DNA of 10,925 bases from Candidatus Uhrbacteria bacterium (GTDB lineage Bacteria > Patescibacteriota > Patescibacteriia > UBA9934 > UBA10169), in the NCBI GenBank assembly GCA_003505155.1, contig DNYJ01000023.1:10153-21077 (forward strand). Direction: 5' to 3'. Shown in pieces: positions 1 to 5,403 of this stretch (its first letter is position 1; every line of letters begins with the position of its first letter). The notes under the pieces were generated by a model. The model saw nothing but the letters and a program-made list of their open reading frames with translations. It was not told the origin of the DNA and ran no database searches. Both the position numbers and the translations under genes were made by a program.

Positions 1-45
1 AAGCGACGGTTGGAAACTGGAGATGATGCTCCCTCGCTCGGTCAT
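1..45 (-). CDS. possible N-terminus of a leftward gene, cut by the window edge
   Basis: An ATG at 43-45 (minus strand) opens 15 codons that stay open to the window edge (begins MTERGSIISS). It lies 17 nt downstream of the stop of the 346-aa gene, a spacing that would suit a next gene in the same operon. A weak TGG-TACTCT element lies exactly 8 nt before the ATG, the same spacing as the strong leaderless promoters elsewhere in this window, but the hexamer itself matches TATAAT poorly. No function can be read from 15 residues. The opposite strand is also open here in one frame, so this call is tentative. Confidence 0.25.
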   Translation of the reverse strand, partial: MTERGSIISSFQPSL

Positions 46-62
46 AGATTCCAAGAGTACCA

Positions 63-1103
63 TCAGTCCCAATGCGGCTCAATCAAATCTTCCACAAAAA
101 GCGCCGAGAACTTCTTTTTGAGCCGATGATCGAGATCAAAAGAAGGCACGGTGTCTTTTGGATTCGCCAAAGCCGAGGAAAGCTCCTCCACTCTCATGGC
201 GGTCAGTTGCTCGAAGGAAAGATTGAGATAAGTCGAGAGCCGCCCAATGCCCGGCGCCATCGCTGTCTCCAAGAGCGCTAAAAGCTCCTTCTCCCGCAAG
301 TGCCAGTACGCTGTATCGCGGTAAGCGCGGATCGCGTCGCGGTCGGCCGCATGCAACCCCATATTGTTCATGAACGCTTGCGCGCGCTCGAGTACCCGAG
401 TCCGATCCTCCCCCTCCCGCGCTCGCATCGCCGCTGGTTCCTCTTCAAATCTTGATGCGCGATGGAGCATGTCCGTAAACGTCAGCTTGCGAGCCGCCGG
501 AGTGATCAACCCAAGATAGCCGTAGTGCTTCGTGTAGGATCCGACGCGTTCGCGCGTGGTGCGATCCATCGCATGGCGGCGGACGAAAGCGGCCAACGAA
601 AAGAAGGCTTCGTGTTCCTTCATCGCTTCGGTTTTTTTTTCCGGATAGCGAAAGACACCGAGCCACGCGTCTTCCTGATCGGCGGGGATTCCGGCGCGCT
701 CGAACAGTTTTTTTATTCGCTGTTCCAGAAGCTCCTCAAGAAGCGTGAAAACCAGCATGGGCGCGGCCATGGCGCCGTAGAGATCACATAAGCCGTTCGC
801 CACATGTTCCGGTGAACCGCCCACGTCAAAACTCGACACGATGCGCTCCGCGTGCCGTTCGGAAACGTCCACGAGAGATGAAACCCATGCGCCATGCTGT
901 GCATTCAACTGATGCCGCGCCAAAACGAGCCAATGTTTTTCCACAAGCCACTTGCCGTCGCTGTAGCGCACGACAGGCGGCGCGGGAGCCAATCCGACCG
1001 CGCGAGAAAAACGCCCATCGTCCACAAGCGCCGAACCAAAACACTCCACGCCAAAGACGGGGAGAGAGTGCGAAAAAACGAGAGTCTGCAATTCCTCCTC
1101 CAT
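63..1103 (-). CDS. hypothetical protein, 346 aa
   Basis: I do not recognise this protein with confidence. It is soluble and charged, with no signal peptide or membrane segment. The middle contains long amphipathic helices (roughly residues 110-175) and an aromatic stretch KHYGYLGLI near residue 190. The C-terminal third is helical and rich in Leu, Glu and Arg. The aromatic 'YGYLG' stretch is loosely like the linker region of PEP-utilising-enzyme-like proteins, but neither the ATP-grasp domain nor the His-containing mobile domain is visible, so this is only a guess. The start is chosen because a perfect extended -10 (TGATATAAT) ends 8 nt before this ATG. The gene diverges from the ABC-F gene across a 160-bp region with a perfect dyad that could regulate either. 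A run of nine A residues (coding strand) falls in codons for PEKKT. Confidence 0.8.
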   Translation of the reverse strand: MEEELQTLVFSHSLPVFGVECFGSALVDDGRFSRAVGLAPAPPVVRYSDGKWLVEKHWLVLARHQLNAQHGAWVSSLVDVSERHAERIVSSFDVGGSPEHVANGLCDLYGAMAAPMLVFTLLEELLEQRIKKLFERAGIPADQEDAWLGVFRYPEKKTEAMKEHEAFFSLAAFVRRHAMDRTTRERVGSYTKHYGYLGLITPAARKLTFTDMLHRASRFEEEPAAMRAREGEDRTRVLERAQAFMNNMGLHAADRDAIRAYRDTAYWHLREKELLALLETAMAPGIGRLSTYLNLSFEQLTAMRVEELSSALANPKDTVPSFDLDHRLKKKFSALFVEDLIEPHWD

Positions 1104-1111
1104 GTGAACTT

Positions 1112-1120
1112 ATTATATCA
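1112..1120 (-). promoter_or_regulatory. extended -10 promoter for a leaderless transcript of the 346-aa gene
   Basis: On the minus strand the sequence reads TGA-TATAAT, a perfect extended -10 element. It is followed by 8 nt (AAGTTCAC) and then the ATG at 1103. Transcription normally begins about 6-9 nt past the -10 box, so the mRNA should start at or within a few bases of the ATG. There is no room for a Shine-Dalgarno sequence. No convincing -35 box is seen at 16-18 bp, as is usual for extended -10 promoters. Confidence 0.7.
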
Positions 1121-1158
1121 ACTTTGAACACATTTTTGGTGTGGACAAGCCAGCACTC

Positions 1159-1175
1159 TTGTCACGACGTGACAA
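1159..1175. promoter_or_regulatory. perfect 17-bp dyad, candidate operator
   Basis: TTGTCACGACGTGACAA has perfect 8-bp arms around a single central A. It lies in the divergent intergenic region. Its centre (1167) is about 62 bp upstream of the start predicted for the 346-aa gene, a typical activator position. It also lies about 50 bp upstream of the likely ABC-F -35 box, and it overlaps a TTGTCA hexamer that could itself act as a -35 element. It lacks a T tract and is short, so a protein-binding site is likelier than a terminator. The cognate regulator is unknown. Confidence 0.5.
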
Positions 1176-1179
1176 TAAC

Positions 1180-1218
1180 CCCCTATAAACATTGATTAGT
1201 CCAGCACCTGGTGCTGGA
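1180..1218 (+). repeat. 39-bp intergenic repeat, copy 1
   Basis: The unit starts CCCCTATAAACATTGATTA, then one variable base, then the 17-bp palindrome CCAGCACCTGGTGCTGG inside T...A. It matches 4292-4330 with a single difference (G here, A there) and in the same orientation. Here it lies just upstream of the ABC-F gene. The first part contains TATAAA (1184-1189), which with TTGTCA at 1159-1164 (19-bp spacer) could form an alternative promoter. The palindrome would fold into a strong hairpin at the start of such a transcript. Confidence 0.8.
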
Positions 1219-1225
1219 GAGAAGG

Positions 1226-1254
1226 TTTACAAAACGTATGAAAACCTTTATGCT
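1226..1254 (+). promoter_or_regulatory. probable promoter of the ABC-F gene
   Basis: TTTACA (1226-1231, five of six matches to TTGACA) is separated by exactly 17 bp from TATGCT (1249-1254, four of six matches to TATAAT). Nine nt then separate the -10 box from the ATG at 1264. This would again give a leaderless or near-leaderless mRNA, in line with the other genes in this window. The -10 box is weaker and lacks the TGN extension. The alternative is TTGTCA/TATAAA at 1159-1189, which would give a leader of roughly 65 nt starting with the repeat hairpin. Confidence 0.4.
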
Positions 1255-1263
1255 GGCGCGCGT

Positions 1264-2739
1264 ATGGCAGAGAACAATGTGATTTTGCGGTTTGATGGGG
1301 TTACTTACGAATACGTCGAAAAGAAACCCGTCTTGGACGAGGCGAGTTTTTCTGTTCGCGAAGGATCCAAACTCACCCTGATGGGACAGAACGGCGCGGG
1401 CAAGTCAACAATGTTCAAATTGATTCTTGGCGAGCTGAAACCGAAGTCGGGACAGATCCATCTGAAAGACGGCGCAAAGATCGGCATCGGGAAGCAAGTC
1501 ATGAGCGAGGACGATAAGTGCCGAACCATTCGAGATTATTTCGCGACCGCTTTCACGGATGTTCCTCATAATCTCGACGGACATATCAAAAAAGTCATGG
1601 AGGCAGTGAACCTCACGCTTCCTTTTGAAAAGCTCGTCAACGATTGCTCTGGCGGACAGCAGGCGCGCCTCCTCTTGGCCTACGCACTCATCAAGGAACC
1701 CGACATTCTCCTCCTCGACGAGCCCACCAACAATCTCGACGAAGAGGGAATCGGCCATCTCCTCACCTTCCTTCTCATGTACGAGAAGACCGTCATCGTC
1801 ATCTCCCACGACGCGGATTTTTTGAACGCTTTTACCGAAGGCGTGATTTACCTCGACATCTTCCGCCACAAAACCGAACAGCATCAAGGCGACTACTACG
1901 CAGTCGTCGAGAAGATCCAATCCGAGATCGAGCGCGACATCCACAAGAATGCTCAACTGCAAAAAAACATCCAAGATCGCAAGGAGAAGGTGAACTTTTT
2001 CGCACACAAGGGAGGAAAGATGCGCAAGCTCGCCGCAAAGATGAAAGATGAGATCGCCGAAGACGAGGAGTCTCTGGTGGACGTGCGTCGCGAGGATCAG
2101 CCGATCAAGCTCTTTGAAATTCCCGCCACGCCGTATCCGGAACTCATCGTAAAAATCGAGCGGCTCACCATGATGAGCGAGGTGCACAAAGTCATCGAAC
2201 GCGTACTCACGATTCCGATCGAAATGCGCATCGGGCGTAAACTCCTTGTGAAAGGCCCGAACGGCATCGGCAAGACGAGCCTTCTCTCGCGTCTCGCAAA
2301 CGGAACCGAGCCGGGAGCACAGCTCGGGGTCAATCTGAATATCGGCTACTATCGTCAGGACTTCTCGGGACTGGATTTCAACAAGACGGGCTATGAGTCT
2401 TTGAACGAGGTCATGGCGGAAAACGACGATGAGCGCGTGTATGCCACGGCTGCGCGATTTCACTTGGGTTCCAAGCTCCTCCAAAACCAAATTTACACCT
2501 ACTCTGAAGGACAGAAAGGACTTCTTTCATTTGCCCGTCTTATCCTGCAAGCTCCGAGTCTTCTCATCCTCGACGAACCGAGCAACCACATTAACTTCCG
2601 CCACCTTCCAGTCATCGCGGAGGCCTTGAACGATTACAAGGGCGCCCTCATCATCGTTTCTCACGACGAAACATTTCTCTCACACATCAAGATTGACGAA
2701 AACCTCGACCTCGGCAAACTCCGCGCTCGCGCTACTTAG
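1264..2739 (+). CDS. ABC-F family ATPase (ribosome-associated, EttA/Uup-like)
   Basis: Soluble protein of 491 aa with two ABC nucleotide-binding domains joined by a charged helical linker and no membrane segments, the hallmark of ABC-F translation factors. These bind the ribosomal E site and act on stalled or antibiotic-bound ribosomes. Domain 1 shows Walker A GQNGAGKST (41-49), signature CSGGQ (128-132), Walker B ILLLDEPTNNLD (148-159) and switch SHD (181-183). The linker is about residues 205-290. Domain 2 shows Walker A GPNGIGKTS (331-339), a divergent signature YSEGQ (413-417), Walker B LLILDEPSNHIN (433-444) and SHD (466-468). Both catalytic Glu residues are present. At 491 aa it is shorter than typical EttA and has no Uup-type C-terminal coiled coil. 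The ATG at 1264 is chosen because domain 1 begins right after it. The longer frame would start at a TTG inside the repeat and translate the palindrome. The 3' end overlaps the convergent oxidoreductase gene. A role in housekeeping versus antibiotic protection cannot be decided here. Confidence 0.93.
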   Translation: MAENNVILRFDGVTYEYVEKKPVLDEASFSVREGSKLTLMGQNGAGKSTMFKLILGELKPKSGQIHLKDGAKIGIGKQVMSEDDKCRTIRDYFATAFTDVPHNLDGHIKKVMEAVNLTLPFEKLVNDCSGGQQARLLLAYALIKEPDILLLDEPTNNLDEEGIGHLLTFLLMYEKTVIVISHDADFLNAFTEGVIYLDIFRHKTEQHQGDYYAVVEKIQSEIERDIHKNAQLQKNIQDRKEKVNFFAHKGGKMRKLAAKMKDEIAEDEESLVDVRREDQPIKLFEIPATPYPELIVKIERLTMMSEVHKVIERVLTIPIEMRIGRKLLVKGPNGIGKTSLLSRLANGTEPGAQLGVNLNIGYYRQDFSGLDFNKTGYESLNEVMAENDDERVYATAARFHLGSKLLQNQIYTYSEGQKGLLSFARLILQAPSLLILDEPSNHINFRHLPVIAEALNDYKGALIIVSHDETFLSHIKIDENLDLGKLRARAT

Positions 2740-4144
2740 TCTTTGCGTTCGCGGCCGCGGCGGCAATCGCCTCACTGTACGTCGGGAACGCGTGGATGAG
2801 GTTCGCAAGGTCACCCAGCCTTGCGCCAAGCTTCACGCCAAGCGCGACTTCGTGAATCATCTCCCCCGCTCGTTCGGCCATGATGTGCCCGCCGACGAGT
2901 TTTTTTGTTTTTGCGTCCGCGACAAGCTTCACCAATCCTCCCCCCGAACTCTCTGTCACAGCACGTCCGAGCGAGGCAATGTTGAACGTCCCCACGAGAA
3001 GCGTCCTGTACATGGCCTTCGCCTCTTCCTCCGTGAGTCCAACAGAGGCAACCTCGAGCGAGATAAACGTTACGCGCGGCACGACGGAGAAATCCGCTTT
3101 GCGGCGCGCGTTTTTGCCAAACGCCTTCATCGCCGCGTTATATCCGGCGATGTCGCCCGCAGGATGCGCCACATGCGTAAACTGCATACCGCCGGTTACG
3201 TCGCCCGCGGCAAAGACGTGAGCCAAACTCGAGACTTGCGTTTCGTCAACGGAAATGTAGCCGTGCGAATCGAGTTTGAGTTTGAGTTTCTCGATACCCA
3301 GCGCGTCCGTCGCCGGACGTCTGCCCGCGGAGACGAGGAGCTGATCCGTTTCGAGCGGTTCGTCTTGCCCTTCAATCGTAAGACAGAAGCGATTGCGAGC
3401 ATACACCACCTTCGAGACGTTTGAGTTTATAAGAACCTCGATCCCGATGCGCTCGAGCGCTTTCTTCGCCAGCGCGGAGATCTCCGCGTCCTCTCGATTG
3501 AGAACCGACGGCGCGCCTTGGATCAGCGTAACGCGCGTATCGAAGCTCCCAAAAAACGTCGAGAGCTCACAGCCGACGGGGCCTCCTCCGATCACGGCAA
3601 GAGATCTCGGCTGACGAATGATTCGCATCACGTCTCTCGATCCCCAAAACGGCGTCCCTTCGAGGCCTTCAATCGGCGGAATCAGATCCTTCGTGCCCGT
3701 GGCGATCACAAACGTCTTTGCCTCGAGCTTGCGTCCTCCGACGTAGAGCGTGTGAGCGTTCACAAACACCGCGCTCCCGCGCGCCGTCTCAATCCCAGAT
3801 TTCTTGAACATCTTCACATACCGCCCGCCGTATTCTCCCCCACCGGTCACGCGCTCCACCACATCGCGGGAATAGCGCATCACGTCCGCGAAGTCGTAGC
3901 CCGCGCGCCTCATGCTCACGCCGAACTTTCCCGCTTCCTTCGCCTCTCGATACGCCTTCGCCGCGCGCAAGAGCGCTTTCGACGGAACGCACGCCCAGTT
4001 TGGACATTCTCCGCCGAGCTGATCGCGCTCAACCACGCATACGCTCGCGCCGGTCTCCCGCGCCGAAAAAGCGGCCGACATTCCCGCCGACCCGGAACCG
4101 ATCACGACCACGTCGTAGATTTCTTTCCGCGCTCCTCCTTTCAT
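2732..4144 (-). CDS. FAD-dependent pyridine nucleotide-disulfide oxidoreductase (dihydrolipoamide dehydrogenase / mercuric reductase-like)
   Basis: 470-aa class I disulfide oxidoreductase. The FAD motif GSGSAG is at 16-21 and is followed by the redox pair in GGECPNWACVPSK (C47 and C52). The NAD(P) motif GGGPVG is at 186-191, the second FAD motif AAGD at 312-315, and the C-terminal dimerisation domain ends with HAFPTYSEA, which supplies the catalytic H451/E458 dyad. The ECPN.ACVPSK form is more typical of the MerA/RclA-like or general 'dihydrolipoyl dehydrogenase family' branch than of true E3. No 2-oxoacid dehydrogenase, lipoyl protein or mercury gene is nearby, so the substrate is open. No N-terminal HMA domain or C-terminal Cys pair for mercury is seen. 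At the end of the second NAD-domain strand the residue is Gln (VTLIQG) rather than the Glu usual for NADH. The ATG at 4144 is favoured over an upstream ATG at 4267 because the Rossmann fold starts at once and a promoter lies 8 nt before it. Confidence 0.92.
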   Translation of the reverse strand: MKGGARKEIYDVVVIGSGSAGMSAAFSARETGASVCVVERDQLGGECPNWACVPSKALLRAAKAYREAKEAGKFGVSMRRAGYDFADVMRYSRDVVERVTGGGEYGGRYVKMFKKSGIETARGSAVFVNAHTLYVGGRKLEAKTFVIATGTKDLIPPIEGLEGTPFWGSRDVMRIIRQPRSLAVIGGGPVGCELSTFFGSFDTRVTLIQGAPSVLNREDAEISALAKKALERIGIEVLINSNVSKVVYARNRFCLTIEGQDEPLETDQLLVSAGRRPATDALGIEKLKLKLDSHGYISVDETQVSSLAHVFAAGDVTGGMQFTHVAHPAGDIAGYNAAMKAFGKNARRKADFSVVPRVTFISLEVASVGLTEEEAKAMYRTLLVGTFNIASLGRAVTESSGGGLVKLVADAKTKKLVGGHIMAERAGEMIHEVALGVKLGARLGDLANLIHAFPTYSEAIAAAAANAKTK

Positions 4145-4152
4145 ACGGGCGT

Positions 4153-4161
4153 ATTGTAGCA
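4153..4161 (-). promoter_or_regulatory. extended -10 promoter for a leaderless oxidoreductase transcript
   Basis: Minus-strand TGC-TACAAT is followed by 8 nt (ACGCCCGT) and the ATG at 4144. This is the same arrangement as at 1112-1120, 10595-10603 and 10612-10620. No Shine-Dalgarno sequence fits between the box and the start. It also supports the short form of the protein over the form starting at 4267. Confidence 0.65.
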
Positions 4162-4233
4162 AAGAGAACCCGGGGTGGCGATTGACACCGCGACTCGCCG
4201 ACCCACCACCTAGCCGGATCCAGACCAGCCTCG

Positions 4234-4262
4234 CCCCGCGCCCTCGCGGGGTCTTCATTTTC
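4234..4262 (+). terminator. GC-rich hairpin with T-rich tail, possible rightward terminator
   Basis: CCCCGCG (4234-4240), loop CCCT, CGCGGGG (4245-4251), then TCTTCATTTTCC on the plus strand. The stem is perfect with 7 GC pairs. The T-rich tail favours rightward termination, yet the only upstream rightward gene is ABC-F, which ends 1.5 kb away. It may therefore end read-through from ABC-F. The tail is interrupted by C and A, so efficiency is uncertain. Confidence 0.4.
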
Positions 4263-4270
4263 CTCAATCT

Positions 4271-4287
4271 CCAGCACCAGGTGCTGG
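4271..4287. repeat. inverted partner palindrome (17 bp)
   Basis: CCAGCACCAGGTGCTGG is the exact reverse complement of the palindrome at 4313-4329: the central base is A here and T there. The two lie 25 bp apart, so the region could form two separate hairpins or one long cruciform. The other repeat copy has no complete partner palindrome, though CCAGCAC occurs once at 1150-1156 in a similar place. Confidence 0.75.
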
Positions 4288-4291
4288 AGAA

Positions 4292-4330
4292 CCCCTATAA
4301 ACATTGATTAATCCAGCACCTGGTGCTGGA
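4292..4330 (+). repeat. 39-bp intergenic repeat, copy 2
   Basis: Same orientation as 1180-1218 and one base different. The palindrome CCAGCACCTGGTGCTGG (4313-4329) is followed directly by ATTTTTGAC on the plus strand, giving it the look of a rightward intrinsic terminator. Read leftward it is followed by TTAATCAATGTTTAT, so it might also end the four-gene leftward operon that stops at 4380. Together the two copies flank the ABC-F and oxidoreductase genes. Confidence 0.8.
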
Positions 4331-4379
4331 TTTTTGACATCCAGCTAATCCTTCCTCGCTTCGCGCTTGCTAAATCTTC

Positions 4380-5387
4380 TTATTGAAACACCTTTTTCGC
4401 TTCCTCCCACAGCGAATCGTCTCCATTCACTTTCATGTACCACCACCACTCCGCGCCCCAGAGGTCAACGAGGGGAACTTCGATGCGGCGGGCGAACGCG
4501 ACGTTTTCGCGCAACATACGTGGAGAAAACATCCGGTGCTGATCGTCAATCGAAAGCGATTCAATGGGCGCATGAAACCACGGTTCCGCCTGAAGCTCGG
4601 AAATGTAGACAGCGTCTACGAATGGCTCAAGGGTTTTGACCCGCGCGCGATAGATGTTTGGTTGAAACGGATACGCCCAGTAACCGAAGATGGGATTCCA
4701 CGTCAACCGATAAAGCGAGAAACCGACCTGATCGGCAAACGGCGCGACCTGAAACCACGGCTCGAGTTCCCCGCTCGTCGTCATGGCAATCGGCTTTTGC
4801 GAGATTGAACGCACAAGCTCGAGCTCTCTGCGTACAAATCCCAGATCGGTTTTCGGACAAACCCCGAACGCCAAAAACGGTTCGTTCTCCACCTGCCACC
4901 TTCCCACGGCCGGATGCGCCTCGTAACGCTTGACGAAGGCCTCGATCATCGAGAGCACGGCCGCTTCGCGTGCCTCGTCGCCAGCTTGTCCGTCTTCTTG
5001 CAAAGCATCCACCCACTGCGGCAGATAGCACTCCGGCCATCGCGGAACTTTTTGACCGATGGCGAGCGTTACCGCAACGCCGCGCCGTGCCGCTTCGTTC
5101 AGCATCCAATCGTAATCGTCAAAAATAAAACCCCCTCGCTCCGGCTCGAGATGCGACCAGTACACGGGGATACGCATATGATCGGGAGAGAGATCCGCAA
5201 GAATGGCGGCGTAGGCCTCTCTCCAATCGAGCCCGAGATCTTGAGCATAAACATGAGAAAACGTCACCCCGAGAAGCGGCGAGCGCAGACGGTCAAACCG
5301 CACAAGCCCAAACGCAAAGAGGACGCCCAGAACCAACAGAACACTCCAGAGTTTCAGATGGCGTTTTTTCCGGCGAGAGAGGGGCAT
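4380..5387 (-). CDS. membrane-anchored clan GH-A glycoside hydrolase-like protein
   Basis: 335 aa. The N-terminus has a basic cluster (SRRKKRH) followed by one hydrophobic segment (residues 12-30), a signal anchor that would place the rest outside the membrane. The body reads as a (beta/alpha)8 glycosidase: LGVTFSHVYA on the first strand, MRIPVYWSHLEPERGGF (71-87), the acid/base motif WQVENEP (164-170, E169), and a second acidic strand end ISELQAEPW (262-270, E264 the likely nucleophile). A C-terminal LWGAEWWWY follows. These two Glu positions match the retaining mechanism of clan GH-A (GH5/39/42-like). The substrate is unknown. It is the last gene of the operon. An in-frame GTG at 5420 would add 11 residues and overlap the upstream gene by 17 nt, allowing translational coupling. 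ATG 5387 is preferred because the basic and hydrophobic anchor follows directly. Neither start has a Shine-Dalgarno sequence. Confidence 0.85.
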   Translation of the reverse strand: MPLSRRKKRHLKLWSVLLVLGVLFAFGLVRFDRLRSPLLGVTFSHVYAQDLGLDWREAYAAILADLSPDHMRIPVYWSHLEPERGGFIFDDYDWMLNEAARRGVAVTLAIGQKVPRWPECYLPQWVDALQEDGQAGDEAREAAVLSMIEAFVKRYEAHPAVGRWQVENEPFLAFGVCPKTDLGFVRRELELVRSISQKPIAMTTSGELEPWFQVAPFADQVGFSLYRLTWNPIFGYWAYPFQPNIYRARVKTLEPFVDAVYISELQAEPWFHAPIESLSIDDQHRMFSPRMLRENVAFARRIEVPLVDLWGAEWWWYMKVNGDDSLWEEAKKVFQ

Positions 5388-5403
5388 AAAGTAAGACCAC
5401 AAA

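Larger units (their letters stand above)
4145..4379. other. 235-bp intergenic region without a gene
   Basis: From left to right it holds the oxidoreductase promoter, an unremarkable GC-rich stretch (about 4165-4230), the GC hairpin, the paired palindromes and 39-bp repeat, and about 45 nt of unassigned sequence before the stop of the hydrolase gene. No start codon with a plausible reading frame or RNA gene is seen. Confidence 0.7.

Noticed and set aside
2..121. Plus-strand open frame at the left edge (SDGWKLEMML...), possible C-terminus of a convergent gene
   Set aside because: It would overlap the 3' end of the 346-aa gene by about 60 bp and shows no recognisable motif. It cannot be excluded without upstream sequence.
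1192..1263. N-terminal extension of the ABC-F protein from a TTG at 1192
   Set aside because: It would translate the intergenic palindrome (SPAPGAGE), and the ABC domain begins right after the ATG at 1264.
1238..1282. Small ORF of 14 codons (MKTFMLARVWQRTM) overlapping the ABC-F start, like the leader peptides of regulated ABC-F genes
   Set aside because: No ribosome-binding site lies at a normal distance, the likely promoter at 1226-1254 would start transcription after it, and no terminator/antiterminator pair is visible.
1405..2490. Long minus-strand open frame (361 codons) opposite the ABC-F gene
   Set aside because: It is antisense to a clearly conserved ATPase and shows no domain; long antisense frames are common in GC-rich genes.
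4145..4267. 41-residue N-terminal extension of the oxidoreductase from an ATG at 4267
   Set aside because: The extension covers the promoter and the GC hairpin, is low-complexity Arg/Gly-rich, and the FAD fold starts just after the ATG at 4144.
4334..4339. TTGACA hexamer after the copy 2 palindrome (and another at 4182-4187) as rightward -35 boxes
   Set aside because: No acceptable -10 box lies 16-18 bp downstream and no rightward gene follows.
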